Below are positions 36,892 through 46,802 of a DNA stretch of 64,000 bases, one piece after another (the stretch's first letter is position 1; each line of letters begins with the position of its first letter). The translations under genes were made by a program, and so were the position numbers. Below the pieces are notes generated by a model. That model was not told where the DNA came from, did no database searches, and saw only the letters and a list, made by a program, of their open reading frames with translations. The DNA lies in assembly GCA_041675325.1 (NCBI GenBank), contig JBAYUG010000001.1:131721-195720 (forward strand). The letters run 5' to 3'. The stretch comes from CAIKZJ01 sp041675325. GTDB lineage: Bacteria > Bacteroidota > Ignavibacteria > Tepidaquicellales > Tepidaquicellaceae.

Positions 36892-38039
36892 TTCATGTCC
36901 TCCATTATTTTAACAACAAGCTCAGGGAATTTATTAAACAAGTTATCCTCCAACTTTCTATTTATATTGGATTCAAAATCTGTTATGTTTCTTTCACTAA
37001 AGAACCTTTTTACAGAATTCACAATTTCAGAAGGATTGTTTGGTTCGATTATATATCCAGTCTTGCTTTCTATAACATCTTCGGCAAGTCCCCCAACGTT
37101 AGTAACTATAACAGGCTTACCGAAACCATAAGCAATATTTAGAACACCGCTTTGCGTACCCGACAAATAAGGTAGAATAACAATGTCTGCAATGGAATAA
37201 TACTTGCCCACATCTTCGTTAGGAACAAATTTCTGTACAACTTTCACGTAATCTTTTATTCCAAGTGAATCAATCTGCCGGTAATATTTATCTGCTGATT
37301 CATAGAATTCACCGACAATGAGAAGTTTTGCTTTAGGATTAGATTCGATAATATCAGGAAAGGCATCCAATAAAACGTTCAATCCTTTGTATTTTCGGAC
37401 ATAACCAAAGAACAGTATTACATCATCATCTTTCGAAAAACCCAAAACTTCTTTTTGCTTTTTAACATCTATATTTTTATCAAGATTGTAACAACCATAT
37501 ATAGGCAGAGTTGATTTGTAAACCTTTTTATGGGTGAAATTATTGAGCATGTTTTCAACTACGTTAGAAAGAGCAACAAATGCATCGGCATTTTTGAGTC
37601 CAATGTTTGTTAAGAGCCTATCAACAAATCTTGCTTCATGAGATATAACGTTCTCTGTAATAAAAACTATTTTATTTCGATAGTACTTTTTTATCAGTGA
37701 TGAGATGACACGGTGCGAAGGTCCAAAGAAAGGATTCCACCAATCAAAAATAACAATATCTGCATTTTGAGCTTTTATGAACTTAGCTGCTTTAAACCAT
37801 GTAAAAGGATTTACGGAATTTATTAATCGAGTGCTTTTAACCTCTTTTATAACATGCCCGCTTGTATCGTTTTGTGTTGTTCCCGGAAATAAAATTGAGG
37901 GATACAATAGTTTGTAATTAACTATTGTAACATCGAATTTAACTTTTAGCAAATCATACAGGAACGAAACATAAAGTGAATTTCCACCTCTGTAAGGATA
38001 AGCAGGACCAATTATGACAATTTTCTTCTTTTCTTTCAA
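36888..38039 (-). CDS. Glycosyltransferase family 4 (GT-B)
   Basis: A 383-residue retaining GT-B glycosyltransferase. The N-terminal domain opens IVIIGPAYPYRGGNSLY. The C-terminal domain has GYVRKYKGLNVLLDAF (~223), LLIVGEFYE, and the donor loop LSGTQSGVLNIAYGFGKPVIVTNVGG (~310). That loop replaces the classical EX7E segment with a looser version. It is the first gene of the GT4-GT9-methyltransferase-Omp85 run. The product presumably extends a cell-surface glycan; donor and acceptor are not readable. Confidence 0.88.
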   Translation of the reverse strand: MKEKKKIVIIGPAYPYRGGNSLYVSFLYDLLKVKFDVTIVNYKLLYPSILFPGTTQNDTSGHVIKEVKSTRLINSVNPFTWFKAAKFIKAQNADIVIFDWWNPFFGPSHRVISSLIKKYYRNKIVFITENVISHEARFVDRLLTNIGLKNADAFVALSNVVENMLNNFTHKKVYKSTLPIYGCYNLDKNIDVKKQKEVLGFSKDDDVILFFGYVRKYKGLNVLLDAFPDIIESNPKAKLLIVGEFYESADKYYRQIDSLGIKDYVKVVQKFVPNEDVGKYYSIADIVILPYLSGTQSGVLNIAYGFGKPVIVTNVGGLAEDVIESKTGYIIEPNNPSEIVNSVKRFFSERNITDFESNINRKLEDNLFNKFPELVVKIMEDMK

Positions 38040-38180
38040 CCCTTAAAAAATAATGTCACAATATAAATCTTATGAAAATCAATTGTAATTCAATTCTCAT
38101 AATCAAATGCTTATCTCTGCAGACGACAGTAATAAACGATTAAAATAAACTGATATTTCCCAAAATAAGGAGATATGTTC

Positions 38181-39716
38181 TTATTTAACCAGAAGCATTT
38201 TAACAGTCTTTCTGAAGCTGTTAACAGTATAACTGAAATAATATACTCCGCTGGAATAATTACCCATATTCAAATTGTATTCATAAAATCCTGGGCTGAC
38301 ATTATCTTTATTCTCTGTTTTTATGGTTTTTCCATTTGCATCATAGATTGAAATAGTCAGGTTTCCCCTTTCTTTAATTCCGAATTTAACTTTAGTTGAC
38401 GGATTAAAAGGATTAGGGTAATTCTGTTCAAGAGTATATTCTTTTGGAATTTCAGAGCTTATATTAATAATTGCATCAGGATGTACATAAAAACTCCATA
38501 TTGCAGACCACTGACTTTCAGCAGTTCCTGCAATTGATTTCACTCTCCAGTAATAATTATTTCCACCAATTAATTTCCCTGCCGGAACGTTATACTGATT
38601 TGATGTTATATAAGCGTAATCCGTGAGTGTAGTAAAACTGCTGTTAGAAGCAATCTGCACAAAGTAACTTAATGCACCAGGAACAGATGTGAAAGTCAGA
38701 CCCGGCTGTGTAGTAAGAATAGTTGAATTATTCAAAGGATAGACTAACTGAGGTGCGCTTAATGCAGCCCCGCCATTAGTTGTTTTCAGAATAATTCCGT
38801 TATACCCTAACAACCAACCTGTGCCCGGATTAACGAAATTAACATTGCATAACTGATAATTACCCGGCAGACCATCTATTATATTCCAGGATTCTCCGTA
38901 ATCAGTTGACTTCAATAATGTATTATCCCAACCCGTGACCCAACCCGTTCCTGTTTCAAAAAATTGAACGGAAAAAAGGTATGAGGAAATTCCGGGAACA
39001 ACTTTCCGAACCCAATTAGCGCCACCGTTAGTTGTTTTAACAATAACACCGTATGAACCGACTGCAATTCCTGTATTGACGTTAAAGAAATAAACATCAC
39101 GAAACCACGTAGGTTCATTCACGGTCTGTTGAATCCAGGTTTCACCTCCGTCCGATGTTTTAAAAATTTCATTATGGCTACCGACGATGTATCCTGTATT
39201 ATTATCCGGAAATGCCATTTGGAAAAACTCACTTGTTGTAAAACCTAAGTTTTTCTGAACCCAGTTCAATCCACCGTTTGTGGTTTTTGCAAAAAATTTC
39301 ATGTCACCACAAACAAAACCAGTATCTGAATTTACAAATACAACATCCCATAAACCCCGACTGGAATTATATGCAGTAGTCCATGTTGTTCCTCCGTCAC
39401 TGGTTTTGAGAAGAGTGCCGGTAGAGGTTAAATAATCTCCATACGAACCTGCAATCCAGCCTATTTCAGCATTCAGAAACTGTATGCCACCGTAAGTATA
39501 AAAAGAAGGAACGATTACATTAATCCAATTACTACCTCCATTTGATGATTTCAAAACAGTATTCTGTCCGACAATCCAGCCGGAACCTTGATTGAAGAAG
39601 AAAGATTCACTGAGTATGTTATTTGTTCCACTGTACTGTGATGTCCAGTATTGAGAAAATAATGAAGGACAAATGAAGAATGTAATTATTAAAATAACAA
39701 GTAATTTACTTTTCAT
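38181..39716 (-). CDS. T9SS-exported seven-bladed propeller (YCF48/BNR-like) protein
   Basis: I start this at the ATG at 39716, which gives a clean signal peptide (MKSKLLVILIITFFICPSLFSQ). The open frame runs to 39794, but the extra 26 residues make a poor N-terminus. Seven repeats of the pattern GW-x-G-x-LLKT-x-GG-x-W are visible (for example VLKSSNGGSNWINV, LLKTSDGGTTWTTA, AKTTNGGLNWVQ, IFKTSDGGETWIQ, IVKTTNGGANWVR, LLKSTDYGESWNI, ILKTTNGGAALS), which suits a seven-bladed beta-propeller. An FN3-like region and a T9SS sorting tail (LEQNYPNPFNPSTK) follow. Proteins of this kind are common T9SS cargo; the ligand is unknown. Confidence 0.88.
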   Translation of the reverse strand: MKSKLLVILIITFFICPSLFSQYWTSQYSGTNNILSESFFFNQGSGWIVGQNTVLKSSNGGSNWINVIVPSFYTYGGIQFLNAEIGWIAGSYGDYLTSTGTLLKTSDGGTTWTTAYNSSRGLWDVVFVNSDTGFVCGDMKFFAKTTNGGLNWVQKNLGFTTSEFFQMAFPDNNTGYIVGSHNEIFKTSDGGETWIQQTVNEPTWFRDVYFFNVNTGIAVGSYGVIVKTTNGGANWVRKVVPGISSYLFSVQFFETGTGWVTGWDNTLLKSTDYGESWNIIDGLPGNYQLCNVNFVNPGTGWLLGYNGIILKTTNGGAALSAPQLVYPLNNSTILTTQPGLTFTSVPGALSYFVQIASNSSFTTLTDYAYITSNQYNVPAGKLIGGNNYYWRVKSIAGTAESQWSAIWSFYVHPDAIINISSEIPKEYTLEQNYPNPFNPSTKVKFGIKERGNLTISIYDANGKTIKTENKDNVSPGFYEYNLNMGNYSSGVYYFSYTVNSFRKTVKMLLVK

Positions 39717-39905
39717 GATTTTTAATAATTTAATTATAATAAAACTAATTATTCTCTTTTCAACATACAAGATATTATTTAGTGAGTACACCACTCGCGC
39801 TTTGCTTCATGAATAATTCACTCGGTAACAGGTATTACGACATTTATTGTCTCACTATAAATCAAAGCTGTTAAAATTAAGTTGCCTATAAAACGACTCT
39901 TTATA

Positions 39906-40913
39906 CTAATTCTCTTTTACAAATTTCATAGCCATATTTACATCGTTAGGGCTTCCTATAAATAAAGGAGTTCGCTGATGAAGACCGAGTGGTTCAATTT
40001 CAAGAATTCTGTTTTTGCCATCGGTTGCAATTCCTCCGGCTTGTTCAACAATAAATGCAAGCGGATTGGCTTCATACATTAAACGAAGCTTACCATTCTT
40101 ATTCTTATCATCGGCAGGATAAATAAATATACCGCCGTATAAAAGATTCCTGTGAAAATCTGCGACAAGAGAACCGACGTATCTTGATGAGTATGGTCTT
40201 CCGGTATCTTTATCAGGCTGCTTTAGGTAATCAATATATTTCTGTATTCCTTTTGACCATTTTGTGTAATTGCCTTCGTTAACAGAATATGTTTTTGATT
40301 TCCGGGGAATTTTCATGTTGTTATACGAAAGAAGAAACTCACCTACTGTTGGGTCAAGCGTAAATCCATGCACTCCGCTTCCTGCGGTATAAACCATGAT
40401 AGTACTTGAACCATAAACCACGTACCCTGCTGCAACTTGTTTTAAACCAACCTGCAAACAATCTCTCATTTCACCTGGTCCATGTGCAGATAATCTTTTA
40501 TAAACCGAAAAGATTGTTCCTATTGATATATTGGCATCAATATTTGAAGAGCCGTCCAAGGGATCAAAATGAATAATGTATTTGTGAGAATAGTCATTGT
40601 AAACTTCATCAATCGGCACAAATGTTTCTTCTTCTTCGGAACAGAGCGCACAGGCATGACCGCCCAATTTCATAATGTTTTTCAACGTATCGTTTGCATA
40701 AACATCAAGCTTTTTCACTTCCTCACCCTGAACATTCTCATCTCCCGTCAAGCCAAGGATATCTATTAATCCTGCACGGTTTACCTCCAGTGATATTACT
40801 TTGCACGCAAGTGCAATATCGCTTAGCAAATCTGATAATTGTCCTGTCGCTTCAGGAATTTTTCTTTCCTCTGCAATTATATGACGGTATAGTGTAGTAA
40901 GCCTATTTATCAT
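39906..40913 (-). CDS. fbp: Fructose-1,6-bisphosphatase class I
   Basis: Hydrolyses fructose-1,6-bisphosphate to fructose-6-phosphate, the committed gluconeogenic step. The 335 residues are normal for class I. The metal-binding motif DPLDGSSNIDANIS (~115) is intact, as are YVGSLVADFHRNLLYGGIF and RLMYEANPLAFIVEQAGG. A textbook GGAGG lies six bases before the ATG. The gene follows radA by 23 bases on the same strand, so the two are probably co-transcribed. Confidence 0.97.
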   Translation of the reverse strand: MINRLTTLYRHIIAEERKIPEATGQLSDLLSDIALACKVISLEVNRAGLIDILGLTGDENVQGEEVKKLDVYANDTLKNIMKLGGHACALCSEEEETFVPIDEVYNDYSHKYIIHFDPLDGSSNIDANISIGTIFSVYKRLSAHGPGEMRDCLQVGLKQVAAGYVVYGSSTIMVYTAGSGVHGFTLDPTVGEFLLSYNNMKIPRKSKTYSVNEGNYTKWSKGIQKYIDYLKQPDKDTGRPYSSRYVGSLVADFHRNLLYGGIFIYPADDKNKNGKLRLMYEANPLAFIVEQAGGIATDGKNRILEIEPLGLHQRTPLFIGSPNDVNMAMKFVKEN

Positions 40914-40936
40914 TTATGACCTCCAATAGATAAAAT

Positions 40937-42304
40937 TTAAAATAAGACAGTGACAGCGTCCTTGATTTTTTCAACACCAACTATTTCTATTTTAAATTTC
41001 TTTAAATTAATGTTTTTAATATTATTCTTAGGCAGTAATATTCTTTTGAAGCCAAGTTTTTCGGCTTCGTTGATTCTTTTTTCAACACTTGAGATTGTCC
41101 GGATTTCCCCTGCCAGACCTACTTCTCCGATGATAACGGTTTCAGAGTCAACCGGAATATCTTTCGCAGAAGAATATATACTCATAGCTGCTGCAAGGTC
41201 GACGGCTGTTTCATCAATTTTAACACCGCCGGCAATATTCAGAAAAACATCATGCTTATTCAAAAATAAGCCAAGTTTTTTCTCGACTACAGCATTAAGA
41301 ATACTTAAGCGTTTGTAGTCAAAACCCATTGCTGTTCTTTGCGGAACACCATAAGAACTTGTGGAAACAAGCGCCTGTACTTCTATAAGTATAGGACGCG
41401 TTCCTTCTATAGCTGAAGAGATAACGCATCCTGAAGCACCGTAATTTCTTTGAGATAGAAAGACTTCGCTTGGATTAGTGACTTCTTTCAATCCTTTCTC
41501 AGTCATTTCGAAGATGCCTATTTCATTGGTTGACCCAAAACGATTTTTTATGCCTCGTAGAATTCTGTAAAAGTGTGTGCGTTCACCTTCAAATTGCAAT
41601 ACGACATCAACCATGTGTTCGATAACCTTTGGACCTGCTATTGTTCCGTCTTTTGTAATATGACCAACGAGAAAGACGGGGATATTTGTAGTTTTTGCAA
41701 TTTTAATCAGATAAGATGTTGACTCTCTAAGTTGAGATATTGTGCCAGGTGAGCTTTCAAGCTCGGGCAGAAATACGGTCTGTATGGAATCGATAACAAC
41801 AAAATCAGGACGTTCAATTTGAATAGCAGAGTGGATTGTATCGAGATTTGTTTCAGGTAAAACAAAGAAGTTGTTTACCTTTACACCAAGCCTGTCGGCT
41901 CTCATTTTAATCTGTGAAGCAGATTCCTCGCCACTAACATACAGAAATTTCTTATCGTGCAGGTTTCCTGCAATCTGAAGCATAAGCGTGGATTTTCCTA
42001 TTCCCGGATCACCGCCAATTAGAATAACCGAGCCCTTAACAATGCCACCACCGAGTACACGGTCAAGCTCATTTATCTTTGTGGTATTTCTGTTTCCGTT
42101 TTGTTCGTGAACAATGTTTTCGAGTGACTGAATTTTGTCTTTAATACTTTTATCAGAAATTGCCTTGCCGGTTTTTAGCTTACGGTGTTCGAGGAGAATT
42201 TCCTCAAACGTGTTCCATTGCTCACATGAAGGACACTTTCCTGTCCAGCGTGGCGAGGAATAGCCGCAATTCTGACAAACGAAATTTGTTTTGGTTTTAG
42301 ACAA
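40937..42304 (-). CDS. radA: DNA repair protein RadA
   Basis: A RecA-related branch-migration helicase used in recombinational repair. The 455 residues show the N-terminal C4 zinc finger (C10, C13, C24, C27), Walker A GGDPGIGKST (~96), Walker B around FVVIDSIQTV, the RadA signature KNRFGSTNEIG (~254) and the C-terminal Lon-protease-like domain (GGVKIDETAVDLAAAMSI). All expected parts are present. It precedes fbp in a likely two-gene operon. Confidence 0.97.
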   Translation of the reverse strand: MSKTKTNFVCQNCGYSSPRWTGKCPSCEQWNTFEEILLEHRKLKTGKAISDKSIKDKIQSLENIVHEQNGNRNTTKINELDRVLGGGIVKGSVILIGGDPGIGKSTLMLQIAGNLHDKKFLYVSGEESASQIKMRADRLGVKVNNFFVLPETNLDTIHSAIQIERPDFVVIDSIQTVFLPELESSPGTISQLRESTSYLIKIAKTTNIPVFLVGHITKDGTIAGPKVIEHMVDVVLQFEGERTHFYRILRGIKNRFGSTNEIGIFEMTEKGLKEVTNPSEVFLSQRNYGASGCVISSAIEGTRPILIEVQALVSTSSYGVPQRTAMGFDYKRLSILNAVVEKKLGLFLNKHDVFLNIAGGVKIDETAVDLAAAMSIYSSAKDIPVDSETVIIGEVGLAGEIRTISSVEKRINEAEKLGFKRILLPKNNIKNINLKKFKIEIVGVEKIKDAVTVLF

Positions 42305-42487
42305 AGCTGATAAATAATTATTTAAATGTAAAACAAAAAAATGTTTTATTAAAGGGAATTAAATGTTCTTGCTCAATAAATAGGGAAAGTAAATTATTAA
42401 CTTATAATATGTTTTAAAATTAGGGTAATTATTATATTGAATCAGTTTAGTTTATTATTTAACTGTAATTAAATTACAACAATTAAT

Positions 42488-42907
42488 ATGGATACAAGCA
42501 TCTTCATGGATAAATCTCAAAAGCCAAGTGATAAAGATTTAAAATCAGGACTTGGAAAAACCTATGCTATCTGGCGCTTAATTTCAGAATACGTTAATTC
42601 AAAAAACTCTCTTTTTATAAACGAATGGAATTATCCTGGAGTAAAATACGGATGGAGTTTCAGAATAAAGGACAAGAAAAGAGCAATTATATATTTGCTG
42701 CCGAGAAAAGATTACTTTAAAGTTGCTTTTGTTTTTGGGCAGAAAGCAACTGACGAGATCAACAACAGCAATATTTCAGAAGGGATAAAAGAAGAACTAC
42801 GGGCAGCAAGGGTTTATGCAGAGGGTAGAGGAATAAGGATTGATGTAAAAAGCAAAGAAGTATTTAAAGACATTAAACAATTAGTAAACATTAAACTTTC
42901 CCATTAA
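42488..42907 (+). CDS. DUF3788-type protein
   Basis: A 139-residue soluble protein matching the DUF3788 pattern: an N-terminal helix, then NEWNYPGVKYGWSFRIKDKKRAI, YLLPRKDYFKVAFVFG and a helical end with RAARVYAEGRGIRIDVKS. The family is widespread in gut and environmental bacteria and has no assigned function. Its fold resembles small ligand-binding alpha/beta proteins. It is followed one base later by a VOC-family gene and is probably co-expressed with it. Confidence 0.8.
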   Translation: MDTSIFMDKSQKPSDKDLKSGLGKTYAIWRLISEYVNSKNSLFINEWNYPGVKYGWSFRIKDKKRAIIYLLPRKDYFKVAFVFGQKATDEINNSNISEGIKEELRAARVYAEGRGIRIDVKSKEVFKDIKQLVNIKLSH

Positions 42908-42908
42908 T

Positions 42909-43322
42909 ATGAAAAAAGTAACAGGTATTGGCGGAATCTTTTTCAAATGCAAAGATCCGGAAAAAATAAAAGAATGGTATAAAATACATTTAGGTTTGAA
43001 TACCGACAAATACGGTACAAGCTTTGAGTCACGTCAAAGTGACAAACCCAACCTGAAAGAATTCCTGCAATGGAGCCCTTTTCCTGACTCTACAGAATAC
43101 TTTAGACCATCTGAAAAGGAATTTATGATAAACTACAGAGTCGAAGATTTGGAGAACTTGGTTAACGAACTCAGAAATTCCGGCGTTACAATAACAGACG
43201 AAATTGAAACGTACGAGTACGGTAAATTCGTACACATTTTAGATATTGAAGGCAATAAAATTGAGCTATGGGAACCTAACGATAGCGAATATGAGAAAAT
43301 AGCGGATGGCAAAACAAAGTAG
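42909..43322 (+). CDS. VOC (glyoxalase/bleomycin-resistance) family protein
   Basis: A 137-residue vicinal-oxygen-chelate protein with paired beta-alpha-beta-beta-beta modules. The first starts ITGIGGIFFKCKDPEKIKEWYKI-like; the second contains INYRVEDLENLVNELRNSG and ends VHILDIEGNKIELWEP. The C-terminal Glu of KIELWEP is the usual metal-ligand position. Members range from glyoxalases to antibiotic-binding proteins, so no substrate can be given. It forms a pair with the DUF3788 gene. Confidence 0.88.
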   Translation: MKKVTGIGGIFFKCKDPEKIKEWYKIHLGLNTDKYGTSFESRQSDKPNLKEFLQWSPFPDSTEYFRPSEKEFMINYRVEDLENLVNELRNSGVTITDEIETYEYGKFVHILDIEGNKIELWEPNDSEYEKIADGKTK

Positions 43323-43506
43323 CAATTAAGTAAAAAACATCCCTTTCTTCCTGACTTCGACACCTTTTTCTTTGTAAAAATATAGGGTGTCCTATTGATA
43401 AAATCCGAAAAACCTTCATTTCTTGATTAAATACATAATTTTTTAAGTACTTAGAGTAAATTAGGCATATATAGCAGGGTAATTTTAAGCTATTTTTGCA
43501 GTATTT

Positions 43507-43555
43507 GCATATCGCAGGCATATCGCAGGCATATCGCAGGCATATCGCAGGCATA
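43507..43555 (+). repeat. 11-bp tandem repeat (gcatatcgcag), 4.5 copies, in a gene-free gap
   Basis: Four exact copies of gcatatcgcag plus five bases of a fifth. It lies in the 370-base gap 43323-43692 between the VOC gene and the carboxypeptidase. Apart from this array and a terminator I see nothing else in the gap. Exact identity suggests recent slippage. Confidence 0.9.
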
Positions 43556-43627
43556 GAAAAAAAGTGACTATTTGAGGAATTAGGGAAGATTTATGAGAGA
43601 GAAACAAGGCAACTGACAAGTAAAAGA

Positions 43628-43659
43628 AAGTCCCTTTCCTCTAACGAGAAAAGGGACTT
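43628..43659 (-). terminator. Terminator after the M14 carboxypeptidase
   Basis: A hairpin on the minus strand with AAGTCCCTTT pairing AAAGGGACTT, one mismatch and a lower CTC/GAG step, ends in CTTTCTTTTA. It lies 33 bases after the stop. Confidence 0.75.
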
Positions 43660-43692
43660 AAAAGAGAATTTATACTTAATTTGAATACTATG

Positions 43693-46107
43693 TTATTTTA
43701 CGAGTGCCATACGTCTGATTTCAGAATACTCACCAGCGTTTATCTTTACAAAATATATACCGCTATTTTGCAAACCTGCATCCCAGTTTATTGAATATTT
43801 ACCGGGTTGCACCTCGCTATTTACAAGAGTTTTGATTTCGCGTCCAAGAACATCGAAAATTACAATTTTTACGAACGATGCTTTAGCTATGTCAAATTTT
43901 ATATTGGTAACGGGATTAAACGGGTTCGGGTAGTTCTGGTACAAATTAAAGCGTTCAGGAATTTCATTGGAGATGCCCGAAATTGATGTTGGGGTGTTTG
44001 TATAGTCAACAACCTTGAAATCATCGTAAGTAAATCCGTCACCGGGTTCACCGGAATCAGTGTACATTGTAAATCTGAACTTAACATTTTGATTTACGTA
44101 TGCATTAAGGTTAACGCTTTCCTTAACCCATGATTTAATTCCTGAAAATGACGGTTGTCCGCCACCAGTAACAGTATATTTACCGGGGAGACTTGTCCAT
44201 GTAGTTCCGTTGTTTGAAGTAATTTGTACTCTTGCATAATCGTAAACAGTTGATGTAGATCTTTCAAGCGCCCATTTAGCAAAGAACTCAAGACGCGGAT
44301 TGACAGTGTTTGCAAGATTAATTGCATTTGTTGTAGTGAACTGATTGTTAGTACTGTTTTTAGTGTTGCCATATCTTGAATCGGAGAAAGCTTTTGAGCC
44401 GCTCCACGAATCACAGAAGGTAGTATCCCATTGAATCTGATTTCCGCTTCTTGTCCAGTTGCCTATACCGGTTTCAGCATTATCAAAGAAAAGTACATTA
44501 GTTTTTCCAACAACAACTTTTATGGTATCGACATTTACTTCTACACCTTCCTGTTTTACGCTTGCGATAAATGAAATTTCGTCAAGAAGTGCGGCATCAT
44601 TATTTAACTTAAATGAAAAAGGAACAGTATTTGATTTTATCTGCCGCGTTTGTATGCTGTCATAATTAATGCTCGATAATATTGGTGATATATTTGGATA
44701 ATTTGTAGTAAGTGTTACAGAGACATTTTTGGCTGTTTGAGAAAGCCCTTTATTTTTAACACCAACCTGAAGGAAGAGAGTATCATTCTTTTCGGCATAT
44801 CCTTTTCCTGTAACAGAATAATTCTGCATATCAACCATGCTGCCTCCGACATAAGAAAGATACTTGAACATTTTCAGATTAACTGAAGCAATTGGGATTA
44901 TCTCACTTTGTGATGGCCAAAATCCTGAACCTGCGCATTCAACAACCCAACACATAGAACCAATAGACTGAAAATAATCTCTTGTTGTGCCGTTTGATGT
45001 GTATGAAAGCATCTGGGAAACTGTACCAAAAAGATAATAAGTGCCGGATGTGAAATCGTTTGCAAACTCAGAATATTTATCGAACACAATTATTGAATCA
45101 GCATAACCATAAGGATTCAAAACTCTTTCCGCAACAGAATGCATAGAGAAAGCAATCTTAGGATGGATAGTATTTACAAAATTCTGAATACCTGAAATCT
45201 CAGGTTCTGATGCTGCTGATGGACCCCGATAAGTATCAGATGACGGAGTTCCGCTTGAACCGCTATTATCATAGGCCCATTTGTAGGCATAGTTTCTATT
45301 TAAATCTACACCATAAGAGCCACTGTTATTACGGCGATTTTTTCTCCAGCTACCGCCGCCATTTGGATTAGTTTGCTGATTGTATGCATAGCCATCGGGA
45401 TTTACTACAGGAATAAAGTATATTTCTCTGTTGTTTACCAAATATGCGGCTTCCGGATTTGTAGCATAGTTATCAAGCAGCCAATACATAAAATACATAA
45501 GTGAAGCCATGCCTTGCGGTTCGCGAGCATGGTGCAGACCGTCAAAATAAATTGCAGATTCTGTCGCGGATTCATTTACATCAGGATTATCTGAGATTTT
45601 AACAGCCCAAACCTTGCGGCCTTCTGTAGTTGTAGCTATTTCCTGTTTGAGAGAAATCAGGTTTGGATACTGAAGTCTCATTGAATCAAGTTTTTGAACA
45701 ACCTCAGTATATGTATAATAACCTCCCATGCTTCCATATCCAAAGCTATTTACATTGTCAAGTGATTTAGTGTTTTCTGCAACTTGTAGTTCTGCAAATG
45801 TAGAAGCAGGTCTGTTTGCATAGTATTCGTCCATATCCGGAATAGTCACTTCATTTCTCAAACCCGTGCTATAAAGCTTACCGAGTTCAATCTGATTAAT
45901 TACGATTGTAATCCCATCGCTGATACTTCCACGATAATGTTCAACGTCAATATCATTTAATTGAAGTGTTTTAATATCATCAAATGAGTTTATAAAAACC
46001 TTTACGGTGCTGTATCGTTCAAGCGGAGTCTTATCTGATTGAATGCTCTTGAAAGAGAATGAAAAAATCAGGGTTACGGCGAGAATTAATAATAATTTAA
46101 TTTTCAT
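43693..46107 (-). CDS. T9SS-exported M14 zinc carboxypeptidase
   Basis: A secreted metallopeptidase that removes C-terminal residues from peptides. The 804 residues run: signal peptide (1-24), propeptide-like region (25-120), peptidase M14 domain (about 125-425), spacer with CARDB-like beta repeats, a MAM/CUB-like beta-sandwich (FFDNAETGIGNWTRSG, ~545) and a T9SS tail (LYQNYPNPFNPVTN, ~720). Catalytic landmarks are intact: zinc ligands in HHAREP (~190), VDLNRNYAYKW with substrate-binding Arg, a zinc His in SMHSV (~319) and the general-base Glu in VVECAGSG (~385). It should act outside the cell on proteins for nutrition. It is 65 bases downstream of aat, but the signal peptide and own terminator suggest separate use. 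Confidence 0.95.
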   Translation of the reverse strand: MKIKLLLILAVTLIFSFSFKSIQSDKTPLERYSTVKVFINSFDDIKTLQLNDIDVEHYRGSISDGITIVINQIELGKLYSTGLRNEVTIPDMDEYYANRPASTFAELQVAENTKSLDNVNSFGYGSMGGYYTYTEVVQKLDSMRLQYPNLISLKQEIATTTEGRKVWAVKISDNPDVNESATESAIYFDGLHHAREPQGMASLMYFMYWLLDNYATNPEAAYLVNNREIYFIPVVNPDGYAYNQQTNPNGGGSWRKNRRNNSGSYGVDLNRNYAYKWAYDNSGSSGTPSSDTYRGPSAASEPEISGIQNFVNTIHPKIAFSMHSVAERVLNPYGYADSIIVFDKYSEFANDFTSGTYYLFGTVSQMLSYTSNGTTRDYFQSIGSMCWVVECAGSGFWPSQSEIIPIASVNLKMFKYLSYVGGSMVDMQNYSVTGKGYAEKNDTLFLQVGVKNKGLSQTAKNVSVTLTTNYPNISPILSSINYDSIQTRQIKSNTVPFSFKLNNDAALLDEISFIASVKQEGVEVNVDTIKVVVGKTNVLFFDNAETGIGNWTRSGNQIQWDTTFCDSWSGSKAFSDSRYGNTKNSTNNQFTTTNAINLANTVNPRLEFFAKWALERSTSTVYDYARVQITSNNGTTWTSLPGKYTVTGGGQPSFSGIKSWVKESVNLNAYVNQNVKFRFTMYTDSGEPGDGFTYDDFKVVDYTNTPTSISGISNEIPERFNLYQNYPNPFNPVTNIKFDIAKASFVKIVIFDVLGREIKTLVNSEVQPGKYSINWDAGLQNSGIYFVKINAGEYSEIRRMALVK

Positions 46108-46172
46108 TTTTTGTGTTTATTTAGAATCTTATTATACTAAATTATAAAATTTGTACAGCGATAACAAGTATA

Positions 46173-46793
46173 TTAATTAGTGAATATTGCGTTCTTTTCA
46201 AGTGCTTTTTTAAGCAAAACAGAATACTCTTCGTTGGAAACCTCAATACAGCCGAATGATTCAAAAACCGGGGTCTTCATCTGGATATCGAATAATTTAA
46301 AATTATTATTCAGGAGAATATCATAAAGCTTTAGAACACAAACTTTTGAGGCGCTGCTTTTAAGATGAAACATTGACTCTCCGAAGAAAGCAGACCTATA
46401 TGCAACACCGTATAGACCTCCGACTAACTTCCCTTCAAAATATGCTTCGACGCTGTGTGCATAGCCTTTATTGTAGAGTTCGAGATATAGTCTTACAATT
46501 TCACTTGTTATCCATGTGTCACCATGAAGAAGTGCGCAATGTTTAATTACTGAATAAAAGTTATTATCGATCTTTACTTCAAAGAGTTGTTTGTGAACTA
46601 TCTGTTTAAGAGAGCGAGATATATTAAGATGATTTTTAACTAAAGGTAGAATGGCTCTGGGTGTATGATTAAACCAACTTACAAGACCATCTTCATCACC
46701 AAGAGGGAAATAACCTTTTGCGTAGGCATAGATGACGTCTTTATATGTTAAGGAGTCGGGTTCAATAGTTGTACCCAGATAATTATAAGGCAT
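46173..46793 (-). CDS. aat: Leucyl/phenylalanyl-tRNA-protein transferase
   Basis: The N-degron enzyme that adds Leu or Phe from tRNA to proteins starting with Arg or Lys and marks them for ClpAP. The 206 residues are typical. Conserved parts are YAKGYFPLGDEDGLVSWF, PRAILPL, WITSEIVRLYLELYNKGYAHSVE, GGLYGVAYRSAFFGESMF and the following helix SSASKVCVLKLYDIL. It lies nine bases after ubiX in a packed minus-strand run. Confidence 0.95.
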   Translation of the reverse strand: MPYNYLGTTIEPDSLTYKDVIYAYAKGYFPLGDEDGLVSWFNHTPRAILPLVKNHLNISRSLKQIVHKQLFEVKIDNNFYSVIKHCALLHGDTWITSEIVRLYLELYNKGYAHSVEAYFEGKLVGGLYGVAYRSAFFGESMFHLKSSASKVCVLKLYDILLNNNFKLFDIQMKTPVFESFGCIEVSNEEYSVLLKKALEKNAIFTN

Positions 46794-46802
46794 ATCAGGA
46801 AA

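Noticed and set aside
39717..39794. N-terminal extension of the beta-propeller gene
   Set aside because: The downstream ATG at 39716 gives a textbook signal peptide, while the extension adds a second hydrophobic stretch and no ribosome-binding site.
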